A DNA stretch of 64,000 bases from Alisma plantago-aquatica (taxonomy: Eukaryota; Streptophyta; Magnoliopsida; Alismatales; Alismataceae), in the NCBI GenBank assembly GCA_963693085.1, contig OY856409.1, positions 659,972,591 to 660,036,590 on the forward strand, in the 5' to 3' direction. Of this stretch, positions 1-11,265 are shown in pieces. Under the pieces are notes generated by a model. That model was not told the DNA's origin, ran no database searches, and worked only from the letters and a program-made list of their open reading frames with translations. Every line of letters begins with the position of its first letter. The first letter of the stretch is position 1. Made by a program: the position numbers and the translations under genes.

Positions 1-1080
1 CCGGATGTTTTCTACTGGGACACGGCGCAAGGTGGGAGACCTTCTATGGCGATCTTCTATAAGGATACTTACCTACAGGAGGAAGAAGTGTCCTACCCTT
101 GGGATCTTATCTGGAGCACTCTGGTGCCCCCAAGAGTCAAGTTGTTCTTGTGGCTGGCTGGACACAATTGCTTGCTGACTACTGTCGAAAGACACCGGCG
201 GGGATTGTCGGATGACAAGATCTGTCCGTTATGCAATGGAGAAGAGGAGGATTTGCTGCACACAATCCAGCTCTGCCCCAAAACTAGTAAAATTTGGGAT
301 AACACTCCAGGGTTTCAGGAATACAGGCACCTCTCGCAGAATGGAACCAACTGGTTCTGGGAGAATATGTTGCAGGCGGGGTGGCGTCAGCGGTTTGCCA
401 TCACCTCTTGGCAGGTGTGGAAAGCAAGGAATGAGATCATCTTCAGACATTCGACCAGGGATTTCACTCGAGTGGCCACGGAGGTTCAGGCGTGGATGAA
501 TGTTCTTAACACTATCTCGAATGGGATCTCCGGTATGAGCAACAATGTGCACATCATTATTACTGAAAGGTGGAAAGCTCCGCGGAGGGGAGTGCTTCAA
601 ATCTGTGTGGACCTGGCACAGAGGATCGGGGATTCCACACAGAGCACGAGCTTCATTGTTAGGGATGAAAATGGACAGTGGATCGAGGGAGGTACATGGA
701 AACATATGGGCACGGACCCTCTAGAAGGTGAGTTGTTGGCCATTGCAAAAGCTGTGGATGTATGTGTGATGAGGAGGTGGCCATGCGTGGAGATCATGTC
801 AGATTCCAAGTTAGAAGTAGAGTATATGAACGGAACTGCTGAGATCCCCCCAAAGTTTAAAAACTTGGTGACTGGGATTCTGTTGAATATATCTAGTCAG
901 AACATAAAGATTCAGAAAATCAAGAGAACCTGCAATAAGCTTGCTGATAAACTAGCGAAGTGGTTTCTGAAGATTCCTGATCCGGATAGAAGCTTGTTAG
1001 TATGCCCTACTGAACTTAAGGCTATGTTGGATTTTGATAGATTGCATTGTAATAGCGGAGTAGAGGAAATTAATGAATAA
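1..1080 (+). CDS. LINE ORF2 C-terminus: zinc-binding RVT domain plus RNase H-like domain (partial)
   Basis: Partial protein with no stop codon from base 1; the first internal Met is at 46 but is not the true start. The N-terminal part matches the reverse-transcriptase zinc-binding domain (zf-RVT): a PPRVKLFLWL motif, then the CPLC pair and a downstream His and Cys. The C-terminal half matches the plant RNase H-like RVT_3 fold: CVDLA, an LEGELLAI helix, MSDSK and a late ADKLAKW, so the acidic residues expected at the active site (D, E, D, D) all appear present. In a complete element this region degrades RNA of the RNA/DNA hybrid during target-primed reverse transcription. No frameshift or stop is visible in this part, so the copy may be fairly recent. 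Assignment by motif only. Confidence 0.85.
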   Translation, partial: PDVFYWDTAQGGRPSMAIFYKDTYLQEEEVSYPWDLIWSTLVPPRVKLFLWLAGHNCLLTTVERHRRGLSDDKICPLCNGEEEDLLHTIQLCPKTSKIWDNTPGFQEYRHLSQNGTNWFWENMLQAGWRQRFAITSWQVWKARNEIIFRHSTRDFTRVATEVQAWMNVLNTISNGISGMSNNVHIIITERWKAPRRGVLQICVDLAQRIGDSTQSTSFIVRDENGQWIEGGTWKHMGTDPLEGELLAIAKAVDVCVMRRWPCVEIMSDSKLEVEYMNGTAEIPPKFKNLVTGILLNISSQNIKIQKIKRTCNKLADKLAKWFLKIPDPDRSLLVCPTELKAMLDFDRLHCNSGVEEINE

Positions 1081-1116
1081 AGGGTATCGTTTGGCCAAAA
1101 AAAAAATATATATATA
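1..1116 (+). mobile_element. LINE (plant L1-type) retrotransposon, 3' end only
   Basis: This is the last kilobase of a non-LTR retrotransposon; the 5' part lies outside the window. The coding region is open from base 1 to the stop at 1078-1080. An AATAAA signal (1076-1081) overlaps that stop, and about 16 bases later comes a run of ten A (1097-1106) followed by a TA tract to 1116, the normal 3' end of a plant LINE. The target-site duplication cannot be checked because the 5' end is missing. Confidence 0.85.
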
Positions 1117-1439
1117 CCTTGGTACAAACTAGTTGTCCAACAACTATACATGTCTCAACTCAATACCAGTTTTGCATCCACATTCAAAGTTGTCGTCGTC
1201 GTTGTGTAATCACTTAGTCCTCCTCCTCACAGTTGCACTTTGAAGAAATCATCCTTTATTTGGAAAATAAGCTCTTCCTCAAGCCTCTACACAAAAGCCT
1301 CAACCTCTATGTTGTATACACAGTGCAAGAACTCTTTCTAAACCAACTTGTCTACCAAGAGGAAGTCAAAGAAGAGTTGTTGATGTGTTAACATCACTCT
1401 CTCATCTCTTTCTCCTATCATGGGTGATGTCTTTGGGAT
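1117..1439. other. No gene recognised
   Basis: AT-rich sequence between the LINE tail and the decayed Copia LTR, without a convincing reading frame or repeat. It may be the diverged 3' margin of that LTR. Confidence 0.5.
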
Positions 1440-2890
1440 TGATTTCTCTCTCTCTCTCTCTCTCCAAGAGAAAAAGAATTTGTGGGAAACTAGTGTGTTC
1501 TCATCCCGCGGACGTCCACCCTTTATATAGGGGGGGTCAAGGGTAGGGTTTCATAAACCCAATATCTTTCCTATTCAGCATTCATAGACATACTCAAAGT
1601 AGAAAAACTCATATAAACATCTAGTCAATGGTCTAGGAACCACAATCAATTGATTGGACTATTTTGGCTCCAATTTAATTGATTACTGGGATTGACTTCC
1701 TACTCTTTTAATTTTCCAACTGGGAGTGTCCAGTCAATTGATCGATTGGCTCAGTTGATCAGAAGGTCACTTTCTTCAATGATATTAGTTGACTGATTGA
1801 CACTCAATCAATTAGTTTCTCGAACCATTCAATCGATCAACCAACTTAATCAGTCGATCAACTGGATCGAAAATCAATTCATACATAATTAAAATGATTC
1901 TAATTACATATGCCATTGCAAACTTCTTTTCCCTTAATCATTCTTATAACCTTATAGGTTCCACGTTACATTGGCAATGATGTCAAAGACTTCACAATCA
2001 AAGATGGGAATCTAGAGAAACATCATTGCTATAGAGTAATTATAATTAGTTGAGAATAACTTCACCTGTAAGTGACCAATGTTAGCATCATTATATAATT
2101 CCTTTTTTATAGATATACAAATTATACTCAAGGCATGGAGTAGTCATCCTCTTACCATTTGATCTACATTCCTCGAAGTAGAGTAAACTGTTGAGACTAT
2201 GTGAGCACAATATCATATATTGACTCACTAAACATGGCAATGCATTTCATAGTCTCACTTATCAAGTGGTCGGGATATCATTCCAATAGGAAGGACAAAT
2301 TCCATCTATAATATCCACAATATTACACATGTGTCACTATGCACTTAATCATTATATGTATGGAAACCCTCATACAAACTCATGTTGGGTAGTGTTAAAG
2401 TACGCATAACAACATATCGTTAAAGTAGTCACTCCAGGTCTAAGTCACCATAGTTATATTAAGACATGACTCTGATTTCCATTACATGGCTTTCGTGTGT
2501 CATTCTTAGGTGGGTATGTCTAGTACACCTTATTCTCTAATAAGTACCTATTGGTATGCTTTGATATTCAATATCATGATTATAAGGACGCAATCATCAA
2601 TCACCACAAATACCTACTTTATGTAATATTTTTTCTTAGAATATCCTTAATAATATCCGACTAGGGACTTAACAAGAATGCTTACTCTAAGTACACATAT
2701 GATCTCATGTTCAGGTCCTCAACCCTACCCATATCTCAACGAGTCAAACATTCTTATGACATTATTATATTTAATCATTGTCTCAACACTAAAACAAACA
2801 TAAAAAGTAGAACTGCCTTTATTTATAATAAAATCGTATATAAAATATCTTATTACAATAATCACATCATGGCTCCTAGGGCAAACAACG
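1440..2890 (-). repeat. Decayed Copia LTR, related to the LTRs of Copia B
   Basis: Blocks of this stretch align, in the same order and orientation, with the LTR halves at 35566-37639 and 41814-44011. They are a TATATAGG-type promoter followed by GGGTCA (1521-1545), a field of GATCGATT-like motifs (1640-1870), the 'aagtggtcgggatatca' block (about 2263), and the block ending in a paired 'tctctaataagtacc' (about 2533). Similarity is patchy, so the copy is old. Limits are approximate; the right edge is set where the sister LTRs end in CAACA. Confidence 0.6.
1445..1464. repeat. (TC)10 microsatellite
   Basis: Ten uninterrupted TC dinucleotides inside the decayed LTR. Confidence 0.95.
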
Positions 2891-4388
2891 AACATGCTTA
2901 ACACCTTCCCCACACGTAACTGACGCCTTTCCCAATCTTTGATTTTCCTTTTGCCTTATTCACACACTTTCTGAAAATTTTCACCGTTTTCCTCAATTTC
3001 CCTTATAGATGTAGTGGAGACTCCTTTTTTCCCAACTCATCCATGGATGCCAACTGATTGGTGTCATGAGAAATCTCTTGCATTTGAAACTACAAAACCT
3101 ATGGAGTGAACAAGAACATATAGGTGCTCACATGTTGTTACAAACATGATGTGATATGTACATGTATGTCTCTAATATGAACAATTAAGTTGTAAATAAA
3201 TTGCAATAGTTCACAAGTTTTGATAGCCACAAGCTTTGCATAAATTAATATGTGTATTGTGGATGTTCATGCATTTAGTCTTCCATTGATCTTTTATGAT
3301 GTCAATTCAAGATGATGTTTTGGAAGTTCCACTCTTCACCATGTGTCGCCATGAAGGAAAAATTCAACAAGTTACAATAGCTATAATTCAAATCTCGAAC
3401 ATGTAAAGTTTGTTACATGCTGTAAGATATGAGCTCCTTTTGTAAGCTGATGTATACATGAGTGTTTTCTATAGTTAAGTCAATAGTACACTTCCATTAT
3501 TTTTGTTTTATTAGTACTTGATTCTTCTACGCATGGATTTATTATCCAAATGTACCTAGAAGCATTGGCAGTAAATGACTTATTTTTGTGTACGTTTAGT
3601 TTTCTCTCTAGGACTTTGATACTAGGAGCAAAACCCTTCAAGATTAACATATAAGATTGTATAATTGTCTGTCAATTGAATTTTCAAGGATACATTTATG
3701 TAAAGCACAAAACATATAGAAGTGACTCACAACACCATGTCAAATTATGGATGTGTTCTAGTCAATGACAAATGTTCAACACCTTCTTATAACAAATTAC
3801 ACACTATGCTAGAGAATATGCAATCTTTATTCAATTTAAAGGTTTACACATAAATTCCCTTTATAGATAAGGTGAAAAAAAGACAAGATGGTCGTGCCTT
3901 CTTTACAAGGGTGGAATGAAAAAGTGCCGATAGAATACCAACTATTCAAATTCATTTGTGAAAAGCATGTTAAATAACAAGCTACATGATAAAACAAGTG
4001 GCATGATGGTTGCTTGGAATATATAAATACATATATACAATGATTTTGAGCATCATGCTATCTTCTACTACATATGCACCATGCATGTTTTATCTTGTTG
4101 CAATAGAAGATCAACTTCCTATTGAAAATAGGGATTCGAATTATCCCATCCGAGACCTTCCATTCATCAACAAAAATGTCCCCAATTTCGGCTAACCAAA
4201 TTTATAGCCATGGCAGCTTCATAAAACTCCACATTTAGGGTAAGCGGTGACATTAAGTTCCCAGCCGCCAATCATCTTTTGACGACCGTTTGATCATTTC
4301 AAAATCAAAGCACCTCTCCAACCCTGTAAGACAACAGTGAAACGTAAAAAAAATAATTACAATCTAAAGATCCCTAGTGTGGTTCGGA
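2891..4388. other. No gene recognised; SHMT upstream region
   Basis: AT-rich DNA without a supported gene. The first 100-200 bases may be leftover internal sequence of the decayed Copia element. The last 150 or so bases before 4388 probably belong to the SHMT promoter, but I see no motif specific enough to name. Confidence 0.5.
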
Positions 4389-4402
4389 TATATAAATAAA
4401 TA
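4389..4402 (+). promoter_or_regulatory. Distal TATA box of SHMT
   Basis: A TATATAAATAAATA run 117 bases upstream of the first in-frame ATG (4519). A start site about 30 bases downstream would give a leader of roughly 90 bases that includes the upstream ATG, i.e. a transcript for the long SHMT form. Prediction from sequence only. Confidence 0.6.
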
Positions 4403-4518
4403 CAGGTTAGGCGTCATCAGTCTCAGGGATACGCACAGTAAAAAAGCCTCCCCGGCCAACTGATCCGCACGGCCGGTCACTACCCAGTCACCACCATCAT
4501 CGGCCTTCTCCAATCCTC

Positions 4519-4683
4519 ATGGCCCTCTCCACCCACCACCTGTTCCTCTGTTCACGGTTGCCCTATAAATATCCCCATCACCCTGCTCTCCTACCTCGCA
4601 TCACCTCGTCGTCCTCCACTTCTTTCTTCTCCGACCACCGTCCTCTTATCCTCACCCGGAACTCTTCTACCCAGGCCGCCGCC
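4519..4683 (+). other. Candidate transit peptide of the long SHMT form
   Basis: The 55 codons before Met56 encode a Ser/His/Arg/Leu-rich stretch with five Arg/Lys, about ten Ser and a single acidic residue (Asp39), as expected of an organelle-targeting peptide. No other ATG lies between 4519 and 4684. The first ATG has a weak context (C at -3), the second a strong one (gccgccATGG), so leaky scanning could yield both forms. The stretch could instead be 5' UTR that happens to be open. Confidence 0.5.
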
Positions 4684-7600
4684 ATGGATCCAGTGCGCGA
4701 GTGGGGAAACACCTCCCTCGAGGAAGTGGACCCGGAGATCTACGACCTCATCGAGCATGAGAAGCGCCGCCAGTGCAGGGGCATAGAGCTGATAGCCTCG
4801 GAGAACTTCACCTCCTTCGCCGTCATTCAGGCCCTTGGCAGCGCGCTCACCAACAAGTACTCTGAGGGCATGCCCGGCAACCGCTACTACGGAGGCAACG
4901 AGTACATCGACCAGATCGAGAACCTCTGCCGCGACCGTGCCCTCAAGGCATTCCACCTCGACTCGGCCAAGTGGGGCGTTAATGTCCAGCCGTACTCCGG
5001 CAGCCCTGCCAACTTCGCCGCCTATACCGCCCTCCTCAACCCCCATGACCGCATCATGGGTCTGGATCTGCCTTCAGGTGGTCACCTTACCCACGGGTAC
5101 TACACGGCAGGTGGGAAGAAGATCTCAGCTACATCAATCTACTTCGAGAGCTTGCCCTACAAGGTGAATGCCCAGACTGGGTACATCGACTTCGAGAAAC
5201 TGGAGGAGAAGGCCCTGGACTTCCGTCCCAAGTTGATCATTTGCGGTGGTAGCGCGTACCCCAGGGACTGGGACTACGCCCGGTTCAGATCCATCGCCGA
5301 CAAGTGTGGCGCCCTGCTTCTCTGCGACATGGCTCACTACAGCGGTCTCGTTGCCGCTCAGGTATTTGCTCATATGCCTGTTTGAGTTCAGTCTAAAGCT
5401 ACGTGCTTGATTTCTGTCCATTATCACTATATTCTCTCTACCATGCGATGTATTGATGATATTGGATCTAATGGTTGGGATGAGGTACCGGATCTACTAA
5501 TATGATAGTACCTAAGAGTATCTCAATTCCTTAATCACTTTTTTCATAAAGCCTAGATCTTGAATCCTGGCATGTCGCTATTAGATCTGGAGGCCCGCTC
5601 TTTAAATTATTCATCTGATATTACTAGATCTGTTTGAGATTAATTTTGGATGGAACAACTGCGTCCATCATAGGCAATCTACTCTGACGTTGCGAATGCT
5701 GTTCTACAGCCTTGTCGGCTAGCCCTATCAGTATAAAACCATACTAGACGCTGATCTGATTTCGCAAATAAAGAAAGACTGTCTTTTTATGATCACAGAC
5801 AGTGCTATGCTTCTATTATTGACTTCAATTCATTATCTTTTCTCTTGCAGGAAGTTAATGACCCATTTGAATTCTGTGATGTCGTCACCACCACAACTCA
5901 CAAGAGTCTCAGGGGTCCGAGATCTGGTATGATATTCTACAGGAAGGGCCCCAAGCCTCCTAAGAAGGGCCAGCCTGAGGGTGCCGTGTACGCGTTTGAG
6001 GACAACATCAACTTTTCCGTGTTTCCTTCTCTCCAGGGAGGTCCTCACAATCACCAGATCGCTGCCCTTGCTGTTGCACTGAAGCAGGTTGCAACCCCTG
6101 GCTTCAAGGCATATGCTAAACAGGTCAAAGCCAATGCTGCTACTGTCGGTAAATATTTGATGAGCAAGGGATACAAAATTGTGACAGACGGAACCGAGAA
6201 TCACCTTGTCCTCTGGGATCTGCGCCCTCTAGGCTTGACTGGTAAGAATAATATACACATATCTTCGATTTTTTTCCCCACTTTGCTACTCGGAGACAGT
6301 TAATTTTGGATTATATTACTCCTTACGTACTGATTCTGATGATGCATTTTGGATGACTACTGCGACTTTTTGCAGGCAACAAAGTTGAGAAGCTCTGTGA
6401 TCTTTGCAACATAACTCTCAACAAGAATGCTGTTTTTGGCGACAGCAGTGCTTTGTCCCCTGGTGGCGTTCGTATTGGTAATGATCTTTTCCTGTTTCTG
6501 TGTGCCTCTTAGTTGGCTGTGATCTACTCTTTGATTAGTTTAACATGAAAGCATATTGCTAATTTGCCATGTATTACCGGTCTTTGACTTCGTGAAGGCT
6601 TTTATGTATCGAATGTTTTCTGGAAAGTGGTGCTGGGCACTGACTCCTGATATACAAATACGTTTGATATATGTGTCGTCCACCTTCTTCTTATAAGTTA
6701 AGAGATATCTGGCTCTCTTTATCCTAGCATTTTGAAAATTTTAGGTATAATTGTTGCTTTTTCGACTGGTTCAAGAGAGTGATTTTGATACCTTGGCAGC
6801 CTATTTGAGATTTTTTGGAAAAAAACACTAAACAAATCAACAAATTTAAATCATTTGTTAATTCTGTATCATGGATCATCCTTGTAAGTGTGATGAAATG
6901 ATCTTTATCATTCTAGTTATTATCTGAAATTGTCGATTTTATTACACATGCCTCTTCTTTCAGCTGCAAGTGAGACTCCAATGTCTTAGTATCTTGATGG
7001 CTTTGTTCTGGGGGCATATACTAATATTCTAGGACATGGGAAACCTAGTCCTGGGTGTTACTGCTACATCCTGGTCTTCCTTGTCTTATACATAATACAA
7101 CAAGATAAAGGACCAATTTCGTCGTTCTTGATAAATTAGAAAAACGATATTTTCTTAGTTGTAATTATTAATTCTGGATCACGGTGCATCCTTGATTAAG
7201 CATGACAAACTCATCTTTTATCAATTAATTATGATCTGAAATTGTCGATTTTATTTACACATGCCTCTTCTTTCAGCTGCAAGTGAGACTCCAATGTCTC
7301 AGTATCTTGTTGGCTTTGTTCTGGGGGCATATACTAATATTCTAGATCATGGGAAACCTAGTCCTGGGCGTTACTGCTACATCCTGGATTTCCTTTGTCT
7401 TATACATGATATAACAAGATAACTGACCCATTTCATCGCTTTTGATGGATTAGAAACACCATCTTTTCTAGTTGTGCTTTTGCATTTTAGTAAATGCCTC
7501 TTCTTTCAGCTGCAAGTGGTACATCTATTGTCTCTACATCTTGATGGCTTTGTTCTGGGGGCGTACACTAATGTCCAGGGCTAGGGATTTTGCCCAATTC

Positions 7601-8552
7601 TTTCTATATTTTTGGGTCCTCCTTGCTTTGGTACATATTGACGTAATTCATGCACTTGGTTTCTGATTTGGGTTGTTAGGTCAAGAGTCAGGAATTCATA
7701 TACATTCGTCCTACCTGTATTTGAAGCAATTACTGTGAGTCCTTTGGCATGATATAAGTCTCTCCAGAATCTTAATTTACACATGGTTTATCTTTTTTTT
7801 GTTTTGGTGCAGATGGTATATCTTTTGTATTTTGTTTAGAATCGTGGTTGGATTTTTTTGCTGAAAATATTACCTAGTTAAATAATTATATATGCATGTT
7901 ATTTAAATTCTATTTCTTTGCGTTATTTTTCCTATTTAGGTTATTTCATTTTTGAGCTCATCTGTTGGTGAACTTGTTCTTGTGATGTGCTATTGCCAGT
8001 TTTTAGCGCTTCATACTCTTTTTAAAGTATATGATCGACTGTGTATCTAAATGCTAGAATGGTACTTCTTAAAATTGGATCCGAATCGAAATAGTTTGGA
8101 CTGCGTTTTATGGTTCGTGTCTCAAGGTTTTATAGCGCTATTGTAATACGAAAAGTTGGTTCAAGATAGAAAGAGTTACGAATTTACTCAAAAGTGAATG
8201 TGATAAAGAGGATTTGATCACGGAAATTGGATTGTGAGTCATTGTTTATGTTTGAAAGGTTATGCCTCCCTTTTTTGCTAACATTGGATGGCGCATTGCA
8301 ATTGCAGGTGCTCCTGCAATGACATCAAGGGGTTTGGTTGAGAAAGACTTCGAGCAGATTGCGGAGTTCCTGCACCAGGCCGTGACTATCACCTTGAACA
8401 TCCAAAAAGAGCATGGGAAGCTGCTCAAGGACTTCAACAAGGGCTTGGTTAACAACAAGGACATTGAAAACCTTAAGGCCGAGGTTGAGAAGTTTTCCGC
8501 CTCATTCGATATGCCCGGGTTTGACGTGACCACCATGAAATACAAAGACTAG
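4519..8552 (+). CDS. SHMT: Serine hydroxymethyltransferase, cytosolic-type core with N-terminal extension
   Basis: PLP enzyme that interconverts serine plus tetrahydrofolate with glycine plus 5,10-methylene-tetrahydrofolate. Four coding exons with GT-AG introns: 4519-5361, 5851-6241, 6376-6477, 8308-8552 (stop TAG). They join to 526 codons from 4519, or 471 codons from the in-frame Met at 4684, the usual length of plant cytosolic SHMT. Diagnostic motifs: [16 protein letters not shown], the [12 protein letters not shown] segment, the DMAH motif at residues 270-273, and the PLP-lysine motif [10 protein letters not shown] (Lys299 long form, Lys244 short form). The C-terminus ends in MKYKD. The core matches the cytosolic class of plants, not the mitochondrial photorespiratory class. 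Oddities are a Tyr where family members have Ile (DMAHYSG) and a 1.83-kb third intron carrying an internal triplication. No stop or frameshift, so it looks functional. Confidence 0.95.
4564..4571 (+). promoter_or_regulatory. Proximal TATA-like box between the two SHMT start codons
   Basis: TATAAATA lies 113 bases upstream of the ATG at 4684. If used, transcription would start near 4595-4605 and yield only the short cytosolic form. It also encodes part of the putative transit peptide (Tyr-Lys-Tyr), so it may be a chance match. Confidence 0.4.
6857..7590 (+). repeat. Triplicated segment in SHMT intron 3
   Basis: Two near-complete tandem copies (about 6857-7164 and 7165-7480, period about 312) and a third truncated copy (about 7481-7590). 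Anchors: 'gcctcttctttcagctgcaa' at 6950, 7263 and 7496, followed by a 'ttctgggggc' block in each. Each copy contains a polypyrimidine-AG that resembles a splice acceptor, and the first two are followed at once by a GTGAGA donor-like sequence. Confidence 0.85.
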
Positions 8553-9549
8553 ACAGTTTTGTTGGGTACTGAGAGTTGTCTCAGCTTCTTTTTTTATCCT
8601 ACCTTTTATCCTATCTACTAAAGAAATTGTACTTGTCCTTTTCATTTGTTGTGAGCGATAAAGCTAGTAAGCTGCTCCCCCCGTCCCTGACTTGAAACGG
8701 AAAATGAATGAAAAAGGGCGATTTTTGCAGCAGCCATCTGTGTCCAGTAGTGCATATCTCGCTCAAATAAAATATGGCTATATTATCTAATAGAGACTTG
8801 TATTAAAACGACTTATTACTTCGACAATCAAAGAATTTCCATCGTAACGTACTTTCACATTTCTGTCTTGTTGTTGAGAAGGGTTATTTGTGGTTTCTTA
8901 ATAGTAGATTAAGCCGGAAGGCAATTCTGGCCAGATACATGCTTTATGGTTTTGCATCTTCCTTTCTGTATACTTAGACTTTAGTATGCTTTGTCAAAGA
9001 CACATCCTTCCAAGTATACTATATTTATACTTCTCAAATTCAAAAGATAATGGGTATTATTGCATGTCAGGTTTGTAAAAATTGGCTATCATAGCTAAGA
9101 TAACGGCTTGGCCTTCTGCATTACACGAATTTGATGGGTTACTTTTGAAAGTGAGCAAGTGCGAGGTAAAGAATACTGGTTGTTCATGAGTATTCTCTTT
9201 GTACATAGATGTGATGCTGCACAAGTTCATTAGCAGTTACGTTGGTAATCAAACTGGACTGTGCTGTTCACTTGGTTTTGGGCCTTCAGATCAAATGATC
9301 TTTTCCTCCACCCAAAAGCGTTTTAGATCATTCTGTGTAGCCAGCGAAGGTATTTGTTCCCCACTGATTGTTGTTTTCCAAACCCAATTTTTATAAGTGG
9401 TAGGATTAGTAACATTTTCTCATTTGCCCCAACGGGCATGGTAATGGGTTTGTCGGTCTAACCTTGTAACCACCTGCCTTATTACGCGGCTATGTTCTTT
9501 CCACCATCCACGAGAAGTTTCCTGCTGCAATGATGTTACCCCAAAGAAG
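8553..9549 (+). other. SHMT 3' UTR and downstream DNA
   Basis: After the TAG comes a T-rich stretch (8585-8640) and then AATGAATG-like sequence near 8704, which could serve as the 3' processing region; the exact poly(A) site cannot be set. From about 8760 on I see no gene. Confidence 0.5.
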
Positions 9550-9558
9550 AGTTAATAG

Positions 9559-9906
9559 GAGTCAGGTTAGAATACCTAAGTGTACATATCGCACGATACA
9601 CTAATTGTTTGCATATCAAGATTATTTTTAAATCATTGATCTTCATTGCCATACTTTAATTAGACGACATATAAATTTTGAACTCATTTGGATTAATATA
9701 AGTCACTCATCTGAGGATAACAAAATCGACGTATGAAATTAATTTAAAATATATTATTTTTGTGGCTTTCATAACATGATCTATAAATGATGAAATGAGC
9801 TCAAATTTTCCATATGAGCTATTCACAAGATGTTTAAGAAGATCAACGAATTAAATTTTTAAAATAAATATTGCAGATACACTCGAGTGTATTTTAGTCT
9901 GACTCA
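9559..9906. mobile_element. Mutator-like MITE, about 348 bp, with 9-bp target duplication
   Basis: Terminal inverted repeats of about 30 bp: the left end begins GAGTCAGGTTAGAATAC and the right end, reverse complemented, reads (T)GAGTCAGACTAAAATAC. The element is flanked on both sides by AGTTAATAG (9550-9558 and 9907-9915). A 9-bp duplication is the signature of the Mutator (MULE) superfamily. The interior is AT-rich and non-coding, so the element must have been moved by a transposase encoded elsewhere. It lies about 1 kb downstream of the SHMT stop. Confidence 0.75.
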
Positions 9907-9915
9907 AGTTAATAG

Positions 9916-10604
9916 TGCTTGTATTTTGTCCGCAAATGTCTTCTCATTGCGACACCCCTGTTTCACGGTACATGCATGGTTGTTGGCGTACACTTTTTAT
10001 GTTCCGCCAAAATGACTGTCCACGATTTTGTAACGGAGTCCCAAATTCTGAGGCATATGAGGTATAAAGTTTCCTAGCATACTACTACACGTCCTGAATG
10101 GGTTCTATGATTATAACCAATGGGTCATTATGTTTTCTAGATGTAGACTTTTATAGCCTAAAACTGTTTGGACATGGACTATTTAACCAACTTCAGATAT
10201 GGCTCTCCACATTAACTGTTAGGTTTCATTTGATTTAAGTGAAAGTGGTGTGCTATTCTTCCTTCAACTGATTCGTTCTAGAGAAGTCAAAGTTCATAGG
10301 TATAGAGGTCTTCGTTGGTCATTCTATGTATGCTAAGGTTTGAGGTAAGTCCCTATTTGTAGAAGGTGTTATTCAAGGATATATCAATGCCACTCTCCTC
10401 ACTAAGATGTTTCATCAAATAGGACATAGGTCTTTTTAGAACTAAAATGAATTACTCATGATATCACCACTATTATAGCATCTGAATGTTCATAGGAGAT
10501 TCTATATGTCTTTTTCAAAATGATACTATTAGGATTTTCTATACGACTCATGCTAGCCATTTTATAGACTCAATCATTCAAAATTAGTTGGTTTAGACAT
10601 TTTG
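9916..10604. other. No gene recognised; left flank of the retrotransposon nest
   Basis: AT-rich DNA without open frames of note. It ends in TTTTG (10600-10604), the left copy of the target-site duplication of the Gypsy array. Confidence 0.6.
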
Positions 10605-11144
10605 TGTAACACCCCAATTTCTAAAACATGCACAACACTAAACGGAAGCATATATCTCATTGGGATGTCACAAATATGATTATCATTGCATAAAAATAAA
10701 GTTCATATATACCAACACAGGATAAAATAACAGTTCTCATACTCAAGTCCTCAACGTAACCCATACATGAATAAAAGTAAGCATGTTTACTCTTAACCTT
10801 TCTACACTTTCTCATAAAACTCACACTAAACTAAAACACACGATTCATAAACATAAAGGAAATATAATTTATGGATAGTTGGCACCCCACCAGGTCTGGT
10901 CTCAGATGTCCTAGAGCTCCTTCTTCAACTGGTCTTCGCCTAGCTTCGTCCTTGACGTTGCTCCTTTCCTGTGGGCATCGCGCCCCCAGCCATGCATCAA
11001 ACAAATTGGTAAGTGGAATCGAACATATTATATCTTAGAGAAAACATGTAAACTGAAAAATAAACTTTGAACATTTAAACATTTAAAAAGAGACAATTGC
11101 TTTTAGATTATGCCTTTTATCTTGACCTATATAAGAATCCTCGA

Positions 11145-11265
11145 GTTTTGCACCGAAGTGCCTCTTCTCTTATGCACCGAAGTGCCTCTTGGGTTGCATC
11201 GGAGTGCCTCTTCTCTTATGCACCTAAGTGCCTCTTAGTTTTGCTCCGAGGAGCCTCTTGGTGAG
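11145..11265. repeat. Minisatellite inside the Gypsy LTRs (about 22-24 bp unit)
   Basis: Units of the form gcaccgaagtgcctcttctc, alternating with a shorter ggg-type unit, occur about four times here plus one degenerate unit. The same array is at 24798-24935 in LTR-M, with one more unit, and at 45425-45535 in LTR-R. The extra unit accounts for most of the length excess of LTR-M. Confidence 0.85.

Noticed and set aside
4591..5046. Minus-strand open frame across SHMT exon 1
   Set aside because: Shadow of GC-rich coding sequence on the plus strand.
8262..8307. In-frame Met upstream of SHMT exon 4
   Set aside because: Open frame continues into the intron by chance; the AG acceptor at 8306-8307 gives the exact conserved junction ([12 protein letters not shown]).
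11145..11265. Possible CRISPR-like repeats
   Set aside because: The unit is a contiguous minisatellite without unique spacers, inside a plant LTR.
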